Shown: one piece after another, positions 45,114-56,028 of the stretch
How the letters are laid out: each line of letters begins with the position of its first letter
Numbering within the stretch: the stretch's first letter is position 1
Assembly (NCBI GenBank): GCA_025677835.1
Contig: JAIXMR010000071.1
Span: forward strand, 1 to 64,000
Direction of reading: 5' to 3'
Length of the DNA stretch: 64,000 nt
Origin: Sporodiniella umbellata
Lineage: Eukaryota; Mucoromycota; Mucoromycetes; Mucorales; Rhizopodaceae
Program-made: the position numbers and the translations under genes
The notes under the pieces: model-generated
Told to the model about the DNA's origin: nothing
Database searches by the model: none
Seen by the model: only the letters and a program-made list of their open reading frames with translations

Positions 45114-45470
45114 ATGCAACTCTATTCTCTTTTTCTTTTGTTAGCACTCTGTATCACATCCTGCTATTGTGGCTGTACCTGGGTTAATGTGTGCCCTACC
45201 AGTATGAGTGGAAAGAACGTCCATACCAAAATCAGGGTCTTTTCTCCTGGCGCAGTCTCAAGCGAAATCATTAGACTGTCTTTGCAAAGCTGCTCCATGT
45301 ATGGTACATGTGGTGTTGACAAAGGTCTCACTTATGCCAACTGTGATGTCAAGAAGGAATGGAAGAGCACCAACTGGTCTGGACACTACCAGGTTTGCTA
45401 TAAACCTGGTAAGGCCAAGTTCCAATGTTTCTCTTCTCAATGGAAATCCAAGGATCAATACAAATGTTAA
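45114..45470 (+). CDS. Secreted Cys-rich protein, tandem copy 1
   Basis: 118 residues, uninterrupted CDS. Signal peptide MQLYSLFLLLALCITSCYC, then a mature domain of about 99 residues with about eight Cys. It starts CTWVNVCPTSMSGKNVHT and ends with NWSGHYQVCY, FQCFSSQWKS and DQYKC. The fold is presumably disulfide-stabilised and beta-rich. I do not recognise the family. It is about 76 percent identical by eye to copy 2 (28 differences in 118 positions), with the signal peptide and first 38 residues nearly identical and the central loop divergent. TATA box, 5'UTR intron and 3' flank (AAAATAAAyATTGAT) are also shared. Probably secreted at high level. Confidence 0.85.
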   Translation: MQLYSLFLLLALCITSCYCGCTWVNVCPTSMSGKNVHTKIRVFSPGAVSSEIIRLSLQSCSMYGTCGVDKGLTYANCDVKKEWKSTNWSGHYQVCYKPGKAKFQCFSSQWKSKDQYKC

Positions 45471-45632
45471 TGACTTGGTTCATGTTCTTAAAATAAACAT
45501 TGATTATTAAGGAAAAAAAAAAAAAAAAAAAAGCTCTCTTTCTGTCCTTTTGATGTATTTTTTAACAAATCAAATAGTACTTATTTTTAGGCAAGGTTTG
45601 ACCATAATATCAATCGATTTAGGTTTCTACGC

Positions 45633-45666
<34 letters not shown>

Positions 45667-45715
45667 GATAGTAACTAAAAGTCGTACGAAAGAGTAAAGA
45701 GAGCAAGCATTTTTC

Positions 45716-45722
45716 TATAAAA
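45716..45722 (+). promoter_or_regulatory. TATA box, second tandem Cys-rich gene
   Basis: TATAAAA followed by TGGCC, with a leader of about 58 nt to a 5'UTR intron donor (GTAAGA at 45780). The acceptor TTTTAG ends at 45833, 2 bp before the ATG. Confidence 0.65.
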
Positions 45723-45835
45723 TGGCCATGAATTCTCCTCTTTTCTTTTTTTCATCAACACTTATTTCTTGAAAACAAAGTAAGAAACTATATTTCTATA
45801 CGATTGACTGACTTTTTTTTTTTTTTTTTTTAGCA

Positions 45836-46192
45836 ATGCAACTCTATTCTCTTATTCTTTTGTTGGCACTCTGCATTACATCTTGCTACTGTGGCTGTAC
45901 CTGGGTTAATGTGTGCCCTACCAGTATGAGTGGAAAGAACGTCCATACTCAAATCAAGGTCTTCTCTCCTGGACAGGTTTCCAACGAGGTCCTCAAGTTG
46001 TCTTTGGAACACTGCTCTATGGATGGCAAATGTGGTTTGACCGGTGGTAACAGTGCTGCCAACTGTGAAGTCAATAAAGCCTGGAAGAGCCTCAATTGGT
46101 CTGGCCATTACCAAGTTTGCTATGTAGCTGGCAAAGCCAAGTACCAATGCTTCTCTTCTGCTTGGAAATCCAGGGATCAATACAGATGTTAA
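45836..46192 (+). CDS. Secreted Cys-rich protein, tandem copy 2
   Basis: 118 residues, same layout as copy 1: signal peptide MQLYSLILLLALCITSCYC, then CTWVNVCPTSMSGKNVHT, with identical Cys positions. Differences cluster between residues 45 and 80 (for example GLTGGNSAAN against GVDKGLTYAN) and in Lys/Arg or Lys/Val swaps near the C-terminus. The conserved Cys and NWSGHYQVCY core indicates functional constraint with loop diversification. The duplication unit is about 0.75 kb, including promoter, 5'UTR intron and polyadenylation region. Confidence 0.85.
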   Translation: MQLYSLILLLALCITSCYCGCTWVNVCPTSMSGKNVHTQIKVFSPGQVSNEVLKLSLEHCSMDGKCGLTGGNSAANCEVNKAWKSLNWSGHYQVCYVAGKAKYQCFSSAWKSRDQYRC

Positions 46193-47030
46193 TGACTCAA
46201 TTCCTATTTTTAAAATAAATATTGATGGTTAAACACATACACTCGTTCTCAGTGCAAAGTGATGAGTCATTCTTTTTCATGTCGAAAGATAGCGTCATTT
46301 GTTTTGTCATATTCCCCCTCACACACACACACACACACCTACTCAATAGATGATGTTATAACGCGAAAACACCAAGTTTTTTTTTTTTTTTTTTTTTTTT
46401 TTCAGTGAAACCGCTTTGTTGTAGCCTTTGACTGAGCATTTTTTATTAGCGGAGCCAATTTGTCTTTGATCTATTTTGCGCGTACGGTTGGACAGAGGTT
46501 AAACCTTTTTTTTTTTTTTTTTTTTTTTTTTTTGGTTCCTCCACCTTGGTAGTAAAGACTGAGCAATTATTTTCTTCTTAGATTACAGAAGCTAGAAATA
46601 ATATTGCTTAATGCATGGTGTGTGGTACAGCCATGAACTACATAGAGCGCAGGCATAATGTACAACCAAGAAAAAAAAAAAAAAAAAAAAAAGCTTAAAC
46701 GGCGTTTACTGAGAACAAAGCTGATGGCGTAAAAGTCCTTGTTTTTCTTTATAAAGCAACTCTGAACAGGGCGTGACGCGGTGAGTGACCGAAGGGAGGG
46801 TACAGTTTCTGTTGTGTAAAAGAAAGGTGGATTCATATACAAAGAAAGTGCTAGGTTTGTACGCGACAAAAAAACACTCTTGTTGTACCTCAAACTGGTT
46901 TTCAGCTACCGGTAGGATCAAAACCAAAGATTTTCAAGCCCATATTGGTCCTTGTGGAAGATGCTAAAGAACCTGTGCCAATGTAGCGTTCTTCTGGAAC
47001 AACGACTTATCAACCCAGCATAAGAGAGTA
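46193..47030. other. Intergenic with homopolymers
   Basis: A (CA)n tract at about 46320-46338 and poly(T) runs at about 46378-46402 and 46507-46533. A somewhat GC-richer portion begins near 46700. No gene assigned. Confidence 0.55.
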
Positions 47031-47056
47031 TCGACGGGTGGGAGAAGTGTGTTATG

Positions 47057-47360
47057 AGGGATAAACCTTTTTCTCCATTGAAAACCAATCAAGTAGAACA
47101 CTCAACCCTTCTACTTGAAAGCCGTGGTGAAACCGGGCCATGGACGGTCAAGCCAATGACTATTGCTTTTTCAGGCAAGAGCCTCTAGAAAACGAGATAA
47201 AAGCCTCGATGGAAGCACATCAAATCAAGGGCTGATAGAAAGTAGGCCTCTTTTTGAGTTGTTTAGAAAGAATCCTCTTTGGCAGAAGGTCGAAATGGAT
47301 GAGAAGCAACGCGTGTCACCTCCAAACGATGCGAGTGATATTTCATCTCTAGCCAAGTGA
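47057..47360 (+). CDS. Possible small two-exon gene or gene remnant (low confidence)
   Basis: An ATG at 47057 opens MRDKPFSPLKTNQ. A GTAGAA donor at about 47096 and a TTTTTCAG acceptor at 47175 would join it in phase to the frame beginning ARASRKRDKSLDGS and ending DASDISSLAK-stop at 47358-47360. The second part has protein-like composition (charged, few repeats) and is GC-richer than its flanks. No family is recognised and upstream exons may be missing. It may equally be a decayed fragment. Confidence 0.3.
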
Positions 47361-47479
47361 CCGCGTCGCCCCTACAGACACACCCACTCTCGCCAAAACT
47401 TTATGACGATATCAATCACTTTGACTATCCTCTTGAATAGCCGTCGGTCATCTTATTTCGAGCCGGCCCAAGTCCGCGC

Positions 47480-48083
47480 TTTTTTTTTTTTTTGTCCAGA
47501 GTTTTTATTGTTTGGGAAAAAGGCTGTGCAACGTGAAAGAACAAAATGGAACCAAAAAGAATAAAATGGGTAAAAAAAAAAAAAAAAAGAGAGAGGGAGA
47601 GAGGAACCAAGGGAGTGGAGTGTCTTTCTGTTTTTGGCTATTTTTCGATCCAGCGTACGATCCATCGCAACACAGATCGCAAAAAAGGGTAAAAACCAAG
47701 GACAGGACTTGACTCATAAAAGAGCATGTTTAGGAGAGTGAAAGAAGGTGGTCGACATAGGTTGTGAAAAAAAGCCATGTGTGAGGATAGAAATTCAATA
47801 GGGTCTTATCGAGATACGAAGCGTGTCAGTCTAAAAATAGCCGTGTTGGATTCAAAGCTCTGGAATCCAAAAAAAAAAAAAAAAAAAAAAAACGTTTTTG
47901 TTTGGGTCAAACTCTGCCCTGCTTTTGTTGACGTTTTGTTTTGCAGGTGCTACAGGGTTTTTAAAAAAGGAAAGAAAACAAGGCCAGTGAGAATCTAGAA
48001 AGTAAAAGCTCGATAAAGCCAAAATCGAAAAAATGTGAAAAGAAAACTTGGGCCAGAAGCACAGGGGATTGTTTCTAAGATGC

Positions 48084-48117
<34 letters not shown>

Positions 48118-48503
48118 GGCATATTTCTGTTTTAGGAAAATAGGGATAATGTATTGATTTCACCTTCCCCTAAACCAAAAAAAAAAAAAATTTGCGCATT
48201 TTGTTTTTCGTTTTTTTTTTTTTTTTTTTTTTTTTTCATTTTTTGTTCTTTTACACTTTTTTTTTTTTTTTTTTTTTTTATCGGTAAAAAGAAAAGCAAG
48301 CCAAGACCATCCCCCTTGAAAATACTCTTAATAAAAGCAACACCCATCCACCCACATACATACACATACGCACAAAACCTGTTTTTTTTTTTTTTAATGG
48401 ATTTCCAAACAAAAAGAAAACGCTCAGATGTGAGTGATACATCCATCAAAGCAACAGGACAAAAAAATGTGCCAGCATTCTTGAGCAAACTTTACAAGTA
48501 GAG

Positions 48504-48530
<27 letters not shown>
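47480..48530. repeat. Cluster of long A/T homopolymers
   Basis: At least eight runs of 12 or more A or T within about 1 kb (near 47480, 47572, 47870, 48086, 48213, 48260, 48382, 48504). They alternate in strand sense. The first HSF exon lies inside the cluster. Assembly errors in run length are likely here. Confidence 0.85.
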
Positions 48531-48534
<4 letters not shown>

Positions 48535-49583
48535 AAAGTAGAAAGGCAAAAGTACTAAAAGGACTTGTACTTTAGTATGGTGGATGATAAATCGACCGAT
48601 ATTTTAATTCGCTGGTCAAGAGATGGGAAATCTTTTTTAGGTAAAGCTTCAATTTCTGGCTATTTTTCTCTTTTGGCTTAAAAACTTTTATTTTTGTAGT
48701 TGAAAAACATGAAGAGTTTGCAAAGACGATTCTGCCCCGGTTTTACAAGCATAACACGTTTGCATCTTTTGTGCGCCAACTGAATATGTACGACTTTCAC
48801 AAGATACCCCATATTCAACAGGGAGTGATGATATCTGAACATGAGCACCAGATCTGGGAGTTTAGCCACCCACACTTTCAAAAACAACGATCCGATTTGC
48901 TCGTGCTTGTTACCCGCAAGAAAAACAAGGAGAAAGAGACGGAATCTGAGCCCACGCTTCACAACCTTGCTGACGACCTGCTGCTTGCTAAAGAAAACCA
49001 GACGCATATCCAAAGCCAATTGATTAGCCTACACCAGGACAACGAGATTCTCTGGCAGGAAACTCTCGCCTCCAGAGATAAACACCAAGGCCATCAGGAA
49101 GCCATCGAGAAAATACTGCTTTTCCTGACCTCGGTCTTTCCCAATCCGCCGTTACCTTCCAAAAATCTAATTCAAGAAGCCGCCTCCTTAGCTGGTGTCT
49201 GTCTTGACCCGAGTGCCAACAAGAAGATTACCCTCAACCGCTTTGCTCACACCCTCGATACAGCCACCCGTTCAGCCCAATCGATTACCCAAGAAATTGA
49301 TCAGCTTCAGGTGAATATCGAGACACTGGCCAATAACATTGGCGTCGACCCCAGCCAATGCGATATCGATCTCGACCTTTCACAGAAACAGCTTAAATAC
49401 CGTCCAGCCTTATCTCTCTATCCACCTGTTTCTCCAGACTATCCACCACCTCATTTTATCTATACACACCCTAATCACTCCCATCCATCCCCTATGCCTC
49501 AAAATACAGCTTATCTCAACCGTCATCCTCACCCGATGCCTACTTTTTTTCATCCTCCAGACAACTGCCATCGCAAAACCTAA
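48397..49583 (+). CDS. HSF-type transcription factor
   Basis: Three exons (48397-48497, 48576-48640, 48700-49583) give 349 residues. The HSF DNA-binding domain at about 25-125 is assembled across both introns: VPAFLSKLYNMVDD (intron 1 splits the Asn codon), LIRWSRDGKSFLVEK, HNTFASFVRQLNMYDFHKIP. This is the classic HSF recognition helix. A hydrophobic-repeat coiled-coil region (about 150-270) follows for multimerisation. The C-terminus is rich in Pro and His. No RNA-response-regulator domain is present, so it is closer to Hsf1/Sfl1 types than to Skn7. Likely role: stress-responsive nuclear regulator. Intron 1 contains a long A run directly after its donor. Confidence 0.9.
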
Positions 49584-49756
49584 AGATTCCCAAACCTTTA
49601 CTATATGTTTTCTATGTTTTCATTCATTCTATATATAAAAAAAAAGAAAGGTTAATGTGTATACAAATAAAAATCCACACCACCCATCCCTCTCTCTCTG
49701 TATCCATTGCTATCTATTTATTTATTTATAATAAAGGCTTTTATTTATTCATTTCT

Positions 49757-51456
49757 CTAGAAATCTCCGTTGGCTTCTTTGATTTCTTCCATCAACGCAT
49801 TGTCCGGGTTGAGACTTTGAAAGAGTTGATAATCAAAAGTAGCGTTGGCCATGAGCTTGGAAGCCATTCGGTCAATGGCGATGACGGCGAGTACGGTTTG
49901 GATATAAGCATCGATCAAGTCATCGATACCCAAGCCTAGCTGGTTGAAATCTTTACGATCCATGAGGATTAAGCGAGCAGTATCGGTGGTCCAGGCGCCA
50001 TCGGGGAGTTTGACAGAGAGGTTGGTGCCCAACATGTCCCAGGTGTCGGCTAGAAAAGGCAGGGTTGGATGAGCAATCGAACGTAAAAAGGCATAACACT
50101 TACCGTCATCTTTCAATTCGCCTAACAGCGGAAGCCTGGCCTTACGTCCATAGATACAGATAGGTTTGAATCCATCTTGGCTGCCTGAAAAAAAAAAAAA
50201 GTTGACAACAAAAAAAAAACCAAAAAAACAAAAAATCTACTTACCGGCCACCATCATACGCAGGTCACTTACAAACGTATTGGATTTCTTGTTAGGAATC
50301 GTGCCCACATGAAAGAATTTGCCCGCACGGGTCACACTGGACCAAGACGCGTTGCCTACCAACGATTGTACAATGAATTTATCGTAATGATGATCTTGAC
50401 CCAGAAAGTGATCGAGTTCGGTCTTGTTGGTGATCGTATACACACCCTGACCGGCGTTACTGTAGGGCACTTTCAGGACCGCATGGCCACCCATCGAATG
50501 CACCCAGAGCGGTACCTCCCCTCGCGTGACATTGTTGATCGTCTCTGGGCAACGAATGGCAAGCCCGGTATCGACAATCTCCGAATTATAGAAATCGTAA
50601 GCACGCGCAGCCATCATCTTGTTCCTACCCCCGGCCAGACAACTAATGATCTCGTTCATGACGATTGTTTTGGTCTTGAGCGGAAATCGATTCCATGGTT
50701 TTTGCGTCACGTAACGAAAACAAGCACGAATGGGGTGCCAATCTATTTCCCCCCCCTCGGGTCAGTACATCTCAAGATGAATCCATCGCTTACTCTTCTC
50801 TTTATCTCGAATCTGCAGTACACCTTCAACCCATCGCACATCCGGATCAGGATCGTTCACATGCCATTCGACATGCCAGACCTTTTCTTGCGCCACATCG
50901 GCCAACACGGCTGCATAACCAGTGGATTCCATCCTGTTCTTATCACAGATCACAGCCAATCCACCCAGTGTGGGATCCGCCTTGGACAGCTGGTGCTGGA
51001 AAGCAGATTCAATCACCACACGGTAACCGCCCTGTTCGTCCGTTTCTGATAGTAACGGCATCGATTTCTGACCTGAGGGACAGGAATTGGTTTCAATCAC
51101 AATCATCTGCCGATGACCCGACGCGGTCGTGACGTTGAAAAGATCAGAACCTGAGGGTTAGTTTACCTCTGTGTTCTGCTCCCCTTTGACTTACCCGCCC
51201 ATTGGAAATGCTTGGGTGTATACGAAAGGATCTTTTGAAGTACCTCGGGTTTGACCTGAGGGTTCAAATGCGTATAACGAGCAATAATACGTTCGTTGCC
51301 TAGCGTGAAAAACGATTGAACCAACGGATGGATCTGGGCATTCAACACGCGTGGATAAAAGTGTTGTTCTGACTCGAATTCTCCTTGTTCTAGAAAACTC
51401 ACTTCTTTCTCGGCTTTCTTGCTAGGACTTTTGGGTGGTGAATTGGAGACATCCAT
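49757..51456 (-). CDS. Unidentified conserved-looking protein with ATP-grasp-like segment
   Basis: Five exons (51456-51195, 51150-50794, 50742-50245, 50184-50104, 50049-49757) give 496 residues, all junctions in phase 1. I cannot name a family. Features: Ser/Lys-rich N-terminus; [18 protein letters not shown] near residue 105; then ARAYDFYN. A Gly-rich strand-loop [18 protein letters not shown] is followed about 20 residues later by [16 protein letters not shown]. This order resembles the ATP-grasp fold (Lys on a strand, Gly-rich lid, then an acidic strand). [18 protein letters not shown] forms a late helix. No signal peptide or membrane segment, so it is probably cytosolic. If ATP-grasp, it would be a ligase joining a carboxylate to an amine; the substrate is unknown. 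Confidence 0.75.
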
Positions 51457-51709
51457 CGCTTGTAAACAAAATAGAGGTATAAAAAAAAAAAAAAAACAAA
51501 AACAAAAAAAGGGTTGTTTTGCCTCAAAGGTATAAATAGGGATAAATATTCACACAAAGACGGAGCCAATACTTTATTTTCCCCATGCACACGTTCATGC
51601 ATCCACAAACATACGATAAGGGAGGCCCATTCGCTACTGAACAAGGTCGTACAGTTCTTTCCCCCCACTTCTCCCTTGAATAGACTTTATTAGATATGCA
51701 TGGTAATCA

Positions 51710-53380
51710 TTAGAGCTTGTAAATAAAATTCTTGTCTTGTCTGTCTGTCAAATCTAGATAGACATCTGTCTCAGATTCTGGAGGTGCGCTGAGTCGGCGC
51801 TTGTTTTCTTTGTGCATGATGAGATAAACAAGGATCAGGCAGAGAATCAGGAGCGCATTCGAAACCGCATAGCCTGTGATCGCGCCTGTGTAGTTGGGTG
51901 CCTGGTTTTCTGTCATCATCAGAGGGCCGACAAAGTTACCCAGCGTCGTCGCCACCATGTTGGCTCCGTTGTAGAACACGCGTTTGGTATAGCCTGAGAC
52001 GTTATTCGATACCAGCGTCTGGATCAACGCCATCGTGCCTGTCATCGCCCACGCAAGATAGAAGCCTACCAACTTGGACGTTCCCGGCAACACAATCACC
52101 AACACACAGCCCAGGAGCGAACAGAGCGACATCAGAATCGCCAGTAGCGTGTTCTGGTTTACTTTTTTTGCAATTATCACGGCACCAATCGCAAACACCG
52201 CAGCTGCCACTCCGTTCGGTATCTGAAGAAGAATCGAAACCATACTCTACAAAAAAAAAAAAAAAAAAAAAAAAAACCCTCCTTGTCAGTACATATTCTC
52301 CTTTGGCCTCTACACCTTACAGAAAATCCAAGCCCTTCCACCAAAAGAGTGCTGAAAGTCACCATGCCTCCATTCTCTAAACAGTTTAAAAAATTGGCAA
52401 ACACCAATAGCCACAACCGGGGCTCGCCTAACGCTTCAAAAATCTGCGCTTTCTTAATCGTGGTCGTTCTCACCACACAGTTATCCCTCGTTCTTTCCTC
52501 GATAATTTCAAGTTCGGTTTCTGTCAATCGCAAGAGCTTGTGGTGTGTGTTGTCGACCAGAAAGAAAAACGTAAGAATACCAATCAACACCGTAGCAATG
52601 CCAAAGACAATATAACCCCTTTTGTTTTGTTACTAAAACCATGTAGTTGAGTCAAGTAGACTTACCATCGCCAGCCACGCATGCCCGCCACCCCATCCAG
52701 ATGAGCCAAACCATAGGCAATCAATACACCAATCACTGTACCCATACCTGTGCCAATGCCTACAAATCCCCAGCACATGGATTGCTCCGAACGACGATAG
52801 AGTGTAGTCAACAGAATGTAGACACAAGGGTAGGTCACTCCCTCAAAGAAGCCTAGAAGAAACCGACAGGCTAGCAATTGACCAAACGTATGGCAGATCG
52901 CCGTCAAGCCCATCACAATACCCCATACAATCAATACAGATCCAAGGTAACGTCCCGTAGGCAATCGTTGGACAAGGTAATTGTTGGGTGCCTTTGTAAA
53001 TCATCAACATTCCTCTTTTCTTTCTCTCTTTCTGGTCTTTGCACAGAATAAAAAATTACCTTACTTGACATATCAAATAACCCAGGTAAAACATGGAGCC
53101 CAACCAGCTGAACTGACTTCCCGACAGTTGCGCATCTTCAAGTAATCCCAAGACAGCAGCCACACTCAATGCTGATTTATCACAAAACTACACTCCACTT
53201 TTTTTTTCAGTTCCTCCTCCCCCCCAGGTCGGTTTCTATCGCGCTTACTTGAATAAAGATAATAAGAAAGATAATAGGCAACACGGTCCAATTGATCTTT
53301 CGAACCAACGCTTTCTCTTCTGGCGTGTTGATATATTTTTGTTCTGAGCTCCACTTTTCATCGCATTCTTCTTTTTCCAT
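51710..53380 (-). CDS. MFS permease, allantoate/ACS-type (Dal5-like)
   Basis: Five exons (53380-53249, 53187-53065, 52991-52666, 52618-52321, 52246-51710) give 471 residues with about twelve hydrophobic segments. TM1 is followed by FCDKSALSVAAVLGLLED (the YLDKxN-like position of anion:cation symporters). Then come SWLGSMFYLGYLICQAPNNY and the cytosolic loop 2-3 motif PTGRYLGSVLIVWG. ACRFLLGFFEGVTYPC is the family's TM4-5 signature. The short cytosolic tail is acidic. Dal5-type carriers import allantoate, vitamins or small peptides with protons; the substrate here is not determined. Confidence 0.88.
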
Positions 53381-54034
53381 CCTTCTCTCTTTTTTTCTTG
53401 TAAAAAAAATAAAAAAAAAAAAGAAAATAGAGAAAAAGGCAAGGAAAATCTCTTTTTTATATACCACTTGCTATCTCTGTGTGTGTATATTTCACTCTGT
53501 CCTACGTCACATGGATCGTTACATCTCTTTCTATAATTCCCTCCTTTTTATGGCTCTTTTTGATTACTATTATTATTCTTTTGTTATTATTCTTTAAAAG
53601 ATTTGATCCACAGCTTAAAGACAATACGTTGTTTGCCTAGCTCTTTTTTCTCATTTTCATTAAAACGCCTTTTGAAAAATCATCTCACGGTGAGTATCAT
53701 TCACAATGCTTTCCCTCTATTCTCACCCATTGTCTCTAAAACAGATAGAATTCACTTGTGTGATTCTAAGAAGAAAAAAAAAAAAAAAAAAAAAAGCATT
53801 GATGCTTTCTGGCCCAAGGATGGTCAACAAGTCTTTACAATCCATCCGATGAGGGGGGGGATACAAACCCAGGGATGATGGATACGATGGATATCATTGG
53901 CTGTTCAAATCAAACCTGTGCCAATCAGAACGCTGTGTTCAAAAAACAAATCAAAAAAGTCAATGGCAAAGACGCTTTGTATCCATCGAGTGACACTTGT
54001 ATCAGGGAAAAAAAATAACAGGTGGTGTGTGCCT
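53381..54034. other. Intergenic, no gene recognised
   Basis: Upstream region of the MFS gene and downstream region of RAB3GAP2-N. An A run lies at about 53773-53795. No coding signal. Confidence 0.6.
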
Positions 54035-55509
54035 TTAATTTTCTTTAAGATTAGCTTCAGCCTCTCTTAATTTAGTTTTCGTAGTGATCTCGATACGTCG
54101 AACATCCCCATCAGGACTGACGAGCAAACAGCCAGCAAGTAGACCGTATTCACACTTTTCTGTGTTGGGTTTCTTTCTTCGGTCTACGCTAACCATACTA
54201 CTTCCTAAGGGCTCTCTTGCGCAGGCTACGAGTTTCCATCCAGGCCCAACATGAAATGCGCCTACCTGCTTACCATGTCTCATCTGGAACAGGCGAAGAC
54301 TACCGAGTTTAGAGGAATGGATAACCAAGAACTGAAGGATCTGTGGTGGTTCAGACACACTCGACTCTGGATAGAGTTCATGTTCAAATACCTCCACCCA
54401 GCCACACTCTGCATCACGAATACCTTTCCACATCCGTATCATCTCACCTTCAATCACATCCCAAAGAATCACACGTCCCAGAGCATCGCTCGTGGCTGCC
54501 AAGGTATGGCGCTGAGCGCTTGTCGAGGGTGGACACAAAAACACATGGTTGATCTGACGGTAAGGGTCATTGGCTGATAACACTGCCGGTATAGGCGTCG
54601 CAGGCTCGATATGCGTTGGAGGTGAATGTAGATGCGGTACATATGGCGTGTTCTGTCTTGGATTGGCACGCGTCCCGGATGCGCTACCTCCCCACCAGGA
54701 TTTCGCAAACGAAAACACAGGCGATGTCACACGCGAGACCACATAGGTGGCCATCGACGCGGCAGAAAGCGTACGTGTCGTTTCAGAGGTCGCGTAATAC
54801 GTCAACATCGGGTAGATACCAACGCCTATATACCGAGTACTTGCATTGCCTAGCAAAGGCATCCGTGTACTGCTGTGTTGACTAGAAAAAGATGGGTTGT
54901 CCGCATGAACCGGAGAAGGGCCTAAACTAGAGTTCAATAGCCATAGATACATACAAAGCATCCTTTACCTAGACTCACCACGTCCTTCACTTGATCTTGA
55001 TGTTGAAGCTCCCATTTTTTATATTGGAATGCTGTATGCATACGAGACGCATCAATACCGCTCTCTCTCTGTCCGTCACATACTCTCAGCACCAACCATA
55101 GACTCTGGCCATCAATACTCACCACCTTCTTTCCTTCAAACAAAATCGTAATGTCCTCATCCTCTTTCGAATTCGTTCCCAAAGGTACTTTAAATACAGG
55201 CGGTGGCGTTCTCATCTTGATCGAAATCACCGCAGTCGTCTCCAGTTGTTGTTCTGTCAAAAGTACTCCCGCCTAAACAAATCGTCCTTGAATATCCCAT
55301 CAGATATCTTTCTTTTACCTCTGAAAACACTCGAACCCATCCCGATTTATATCCACACATCACATAGTTTTGACTGGTCGTAAATCAATCATTCATATGT
55401 ACATATAGATCTCTATCTATTTATCTATCTATCTACACCCAAACTTACGTTGATCTTGTAGAAGGTACAAAGAGTGGTAAACAGAGTAAACAGGTGATCG
55501 TCTCACTGC

Positions 55510-55540
<31 letters not shown>

Positions 55541-56028
55541 AATACACACCCATATCTCTTCCCTTTTTTTTTTTTTTTTTACAACACATCTACTTTTCAA
55601 ATCCTAGGCTCTGTCCAATAGCTGAATACTCTCCTTCTGCATTCACTTTTACCACAATAAATTTCGATCGATAGGCCAACACAAGCGTACTGCCACTTGC
55701 TGAAGCGGATATCAAATAACTGCCTTTGGGTTGAACGTGGGGTGAAGGGGATCGTGTGGTAAAGTCCGTACGAGTCGATACAGTATCTTCATCAGCTCCC
55801 CAAGCCCATTCCTTGTCCGAGCCATCTTTTGTTTTTCACTTTTAAACAGGCCTGATATATAAATTATATACCTGTTTCTTCTTTTGTATCCTCTAAACTC
55901 TCTTCTGTCACTTCTTTAATCAAACTACTCGAAACTTGTGGTAAGTTGCCAACAAGAATCTCAAGAACAGGAACTGGAATCTTGTGGTGACGTTGTAATT
56001 TACATTTTATTTCATCGGCTGCTGACAT
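54035..56028 (-). CDS. RAB3GAP2 N-terminal-domain protein
   Basis: Six exons (56028-55872, 55825-55594, 55505-55449, 55373-55319, 55272-54969, 54921-54035) give 563 residues. Strong matches to the N-terminal beta-propeller region of animal RAB3GAP2: acidic DKEWAWGADED near residue 55, ETITCLLCLPLFVP, YVMCGYKSGWVRVF, and especially TSDALGRVILWDVIEGEM followed by RMWKGIRDAECGWVEVF, LQFLVIHSSKLGSLRLF and VGAFHVGPGWKLV. The protein ends where the propeller ends. The long helical C-terminal part of animal RAB3GAP2 is absent. Family role: non-catalytic subunit of the RAB3GAP/Rab18-GEF complex, acting in autophagy and lipid-droplet or ER trafficking. Confidence 0.85.

Noticed and set aside
45258..46180. 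Minus-strand ORFs opposite the tandem Cys-rich genes
   Set aside because: They mirror each other only because the plus-strand genes are duplicates. They lack signal peptides and Cys patterns.
47852..48501. Long ORFs across the homopolymer cluster
   Set aside because: Phe/Lys runs. Only the last 34 codons on the plus strand (from 48397) are real, as HSF exon 1.
50309..51132. Plus-strand 246- and 145-codon ORFs within the ATP-grasp-like gene
   Set aside because: Antisense shadows. The minus strand gives five phase-consistent exons with a coherent protein.
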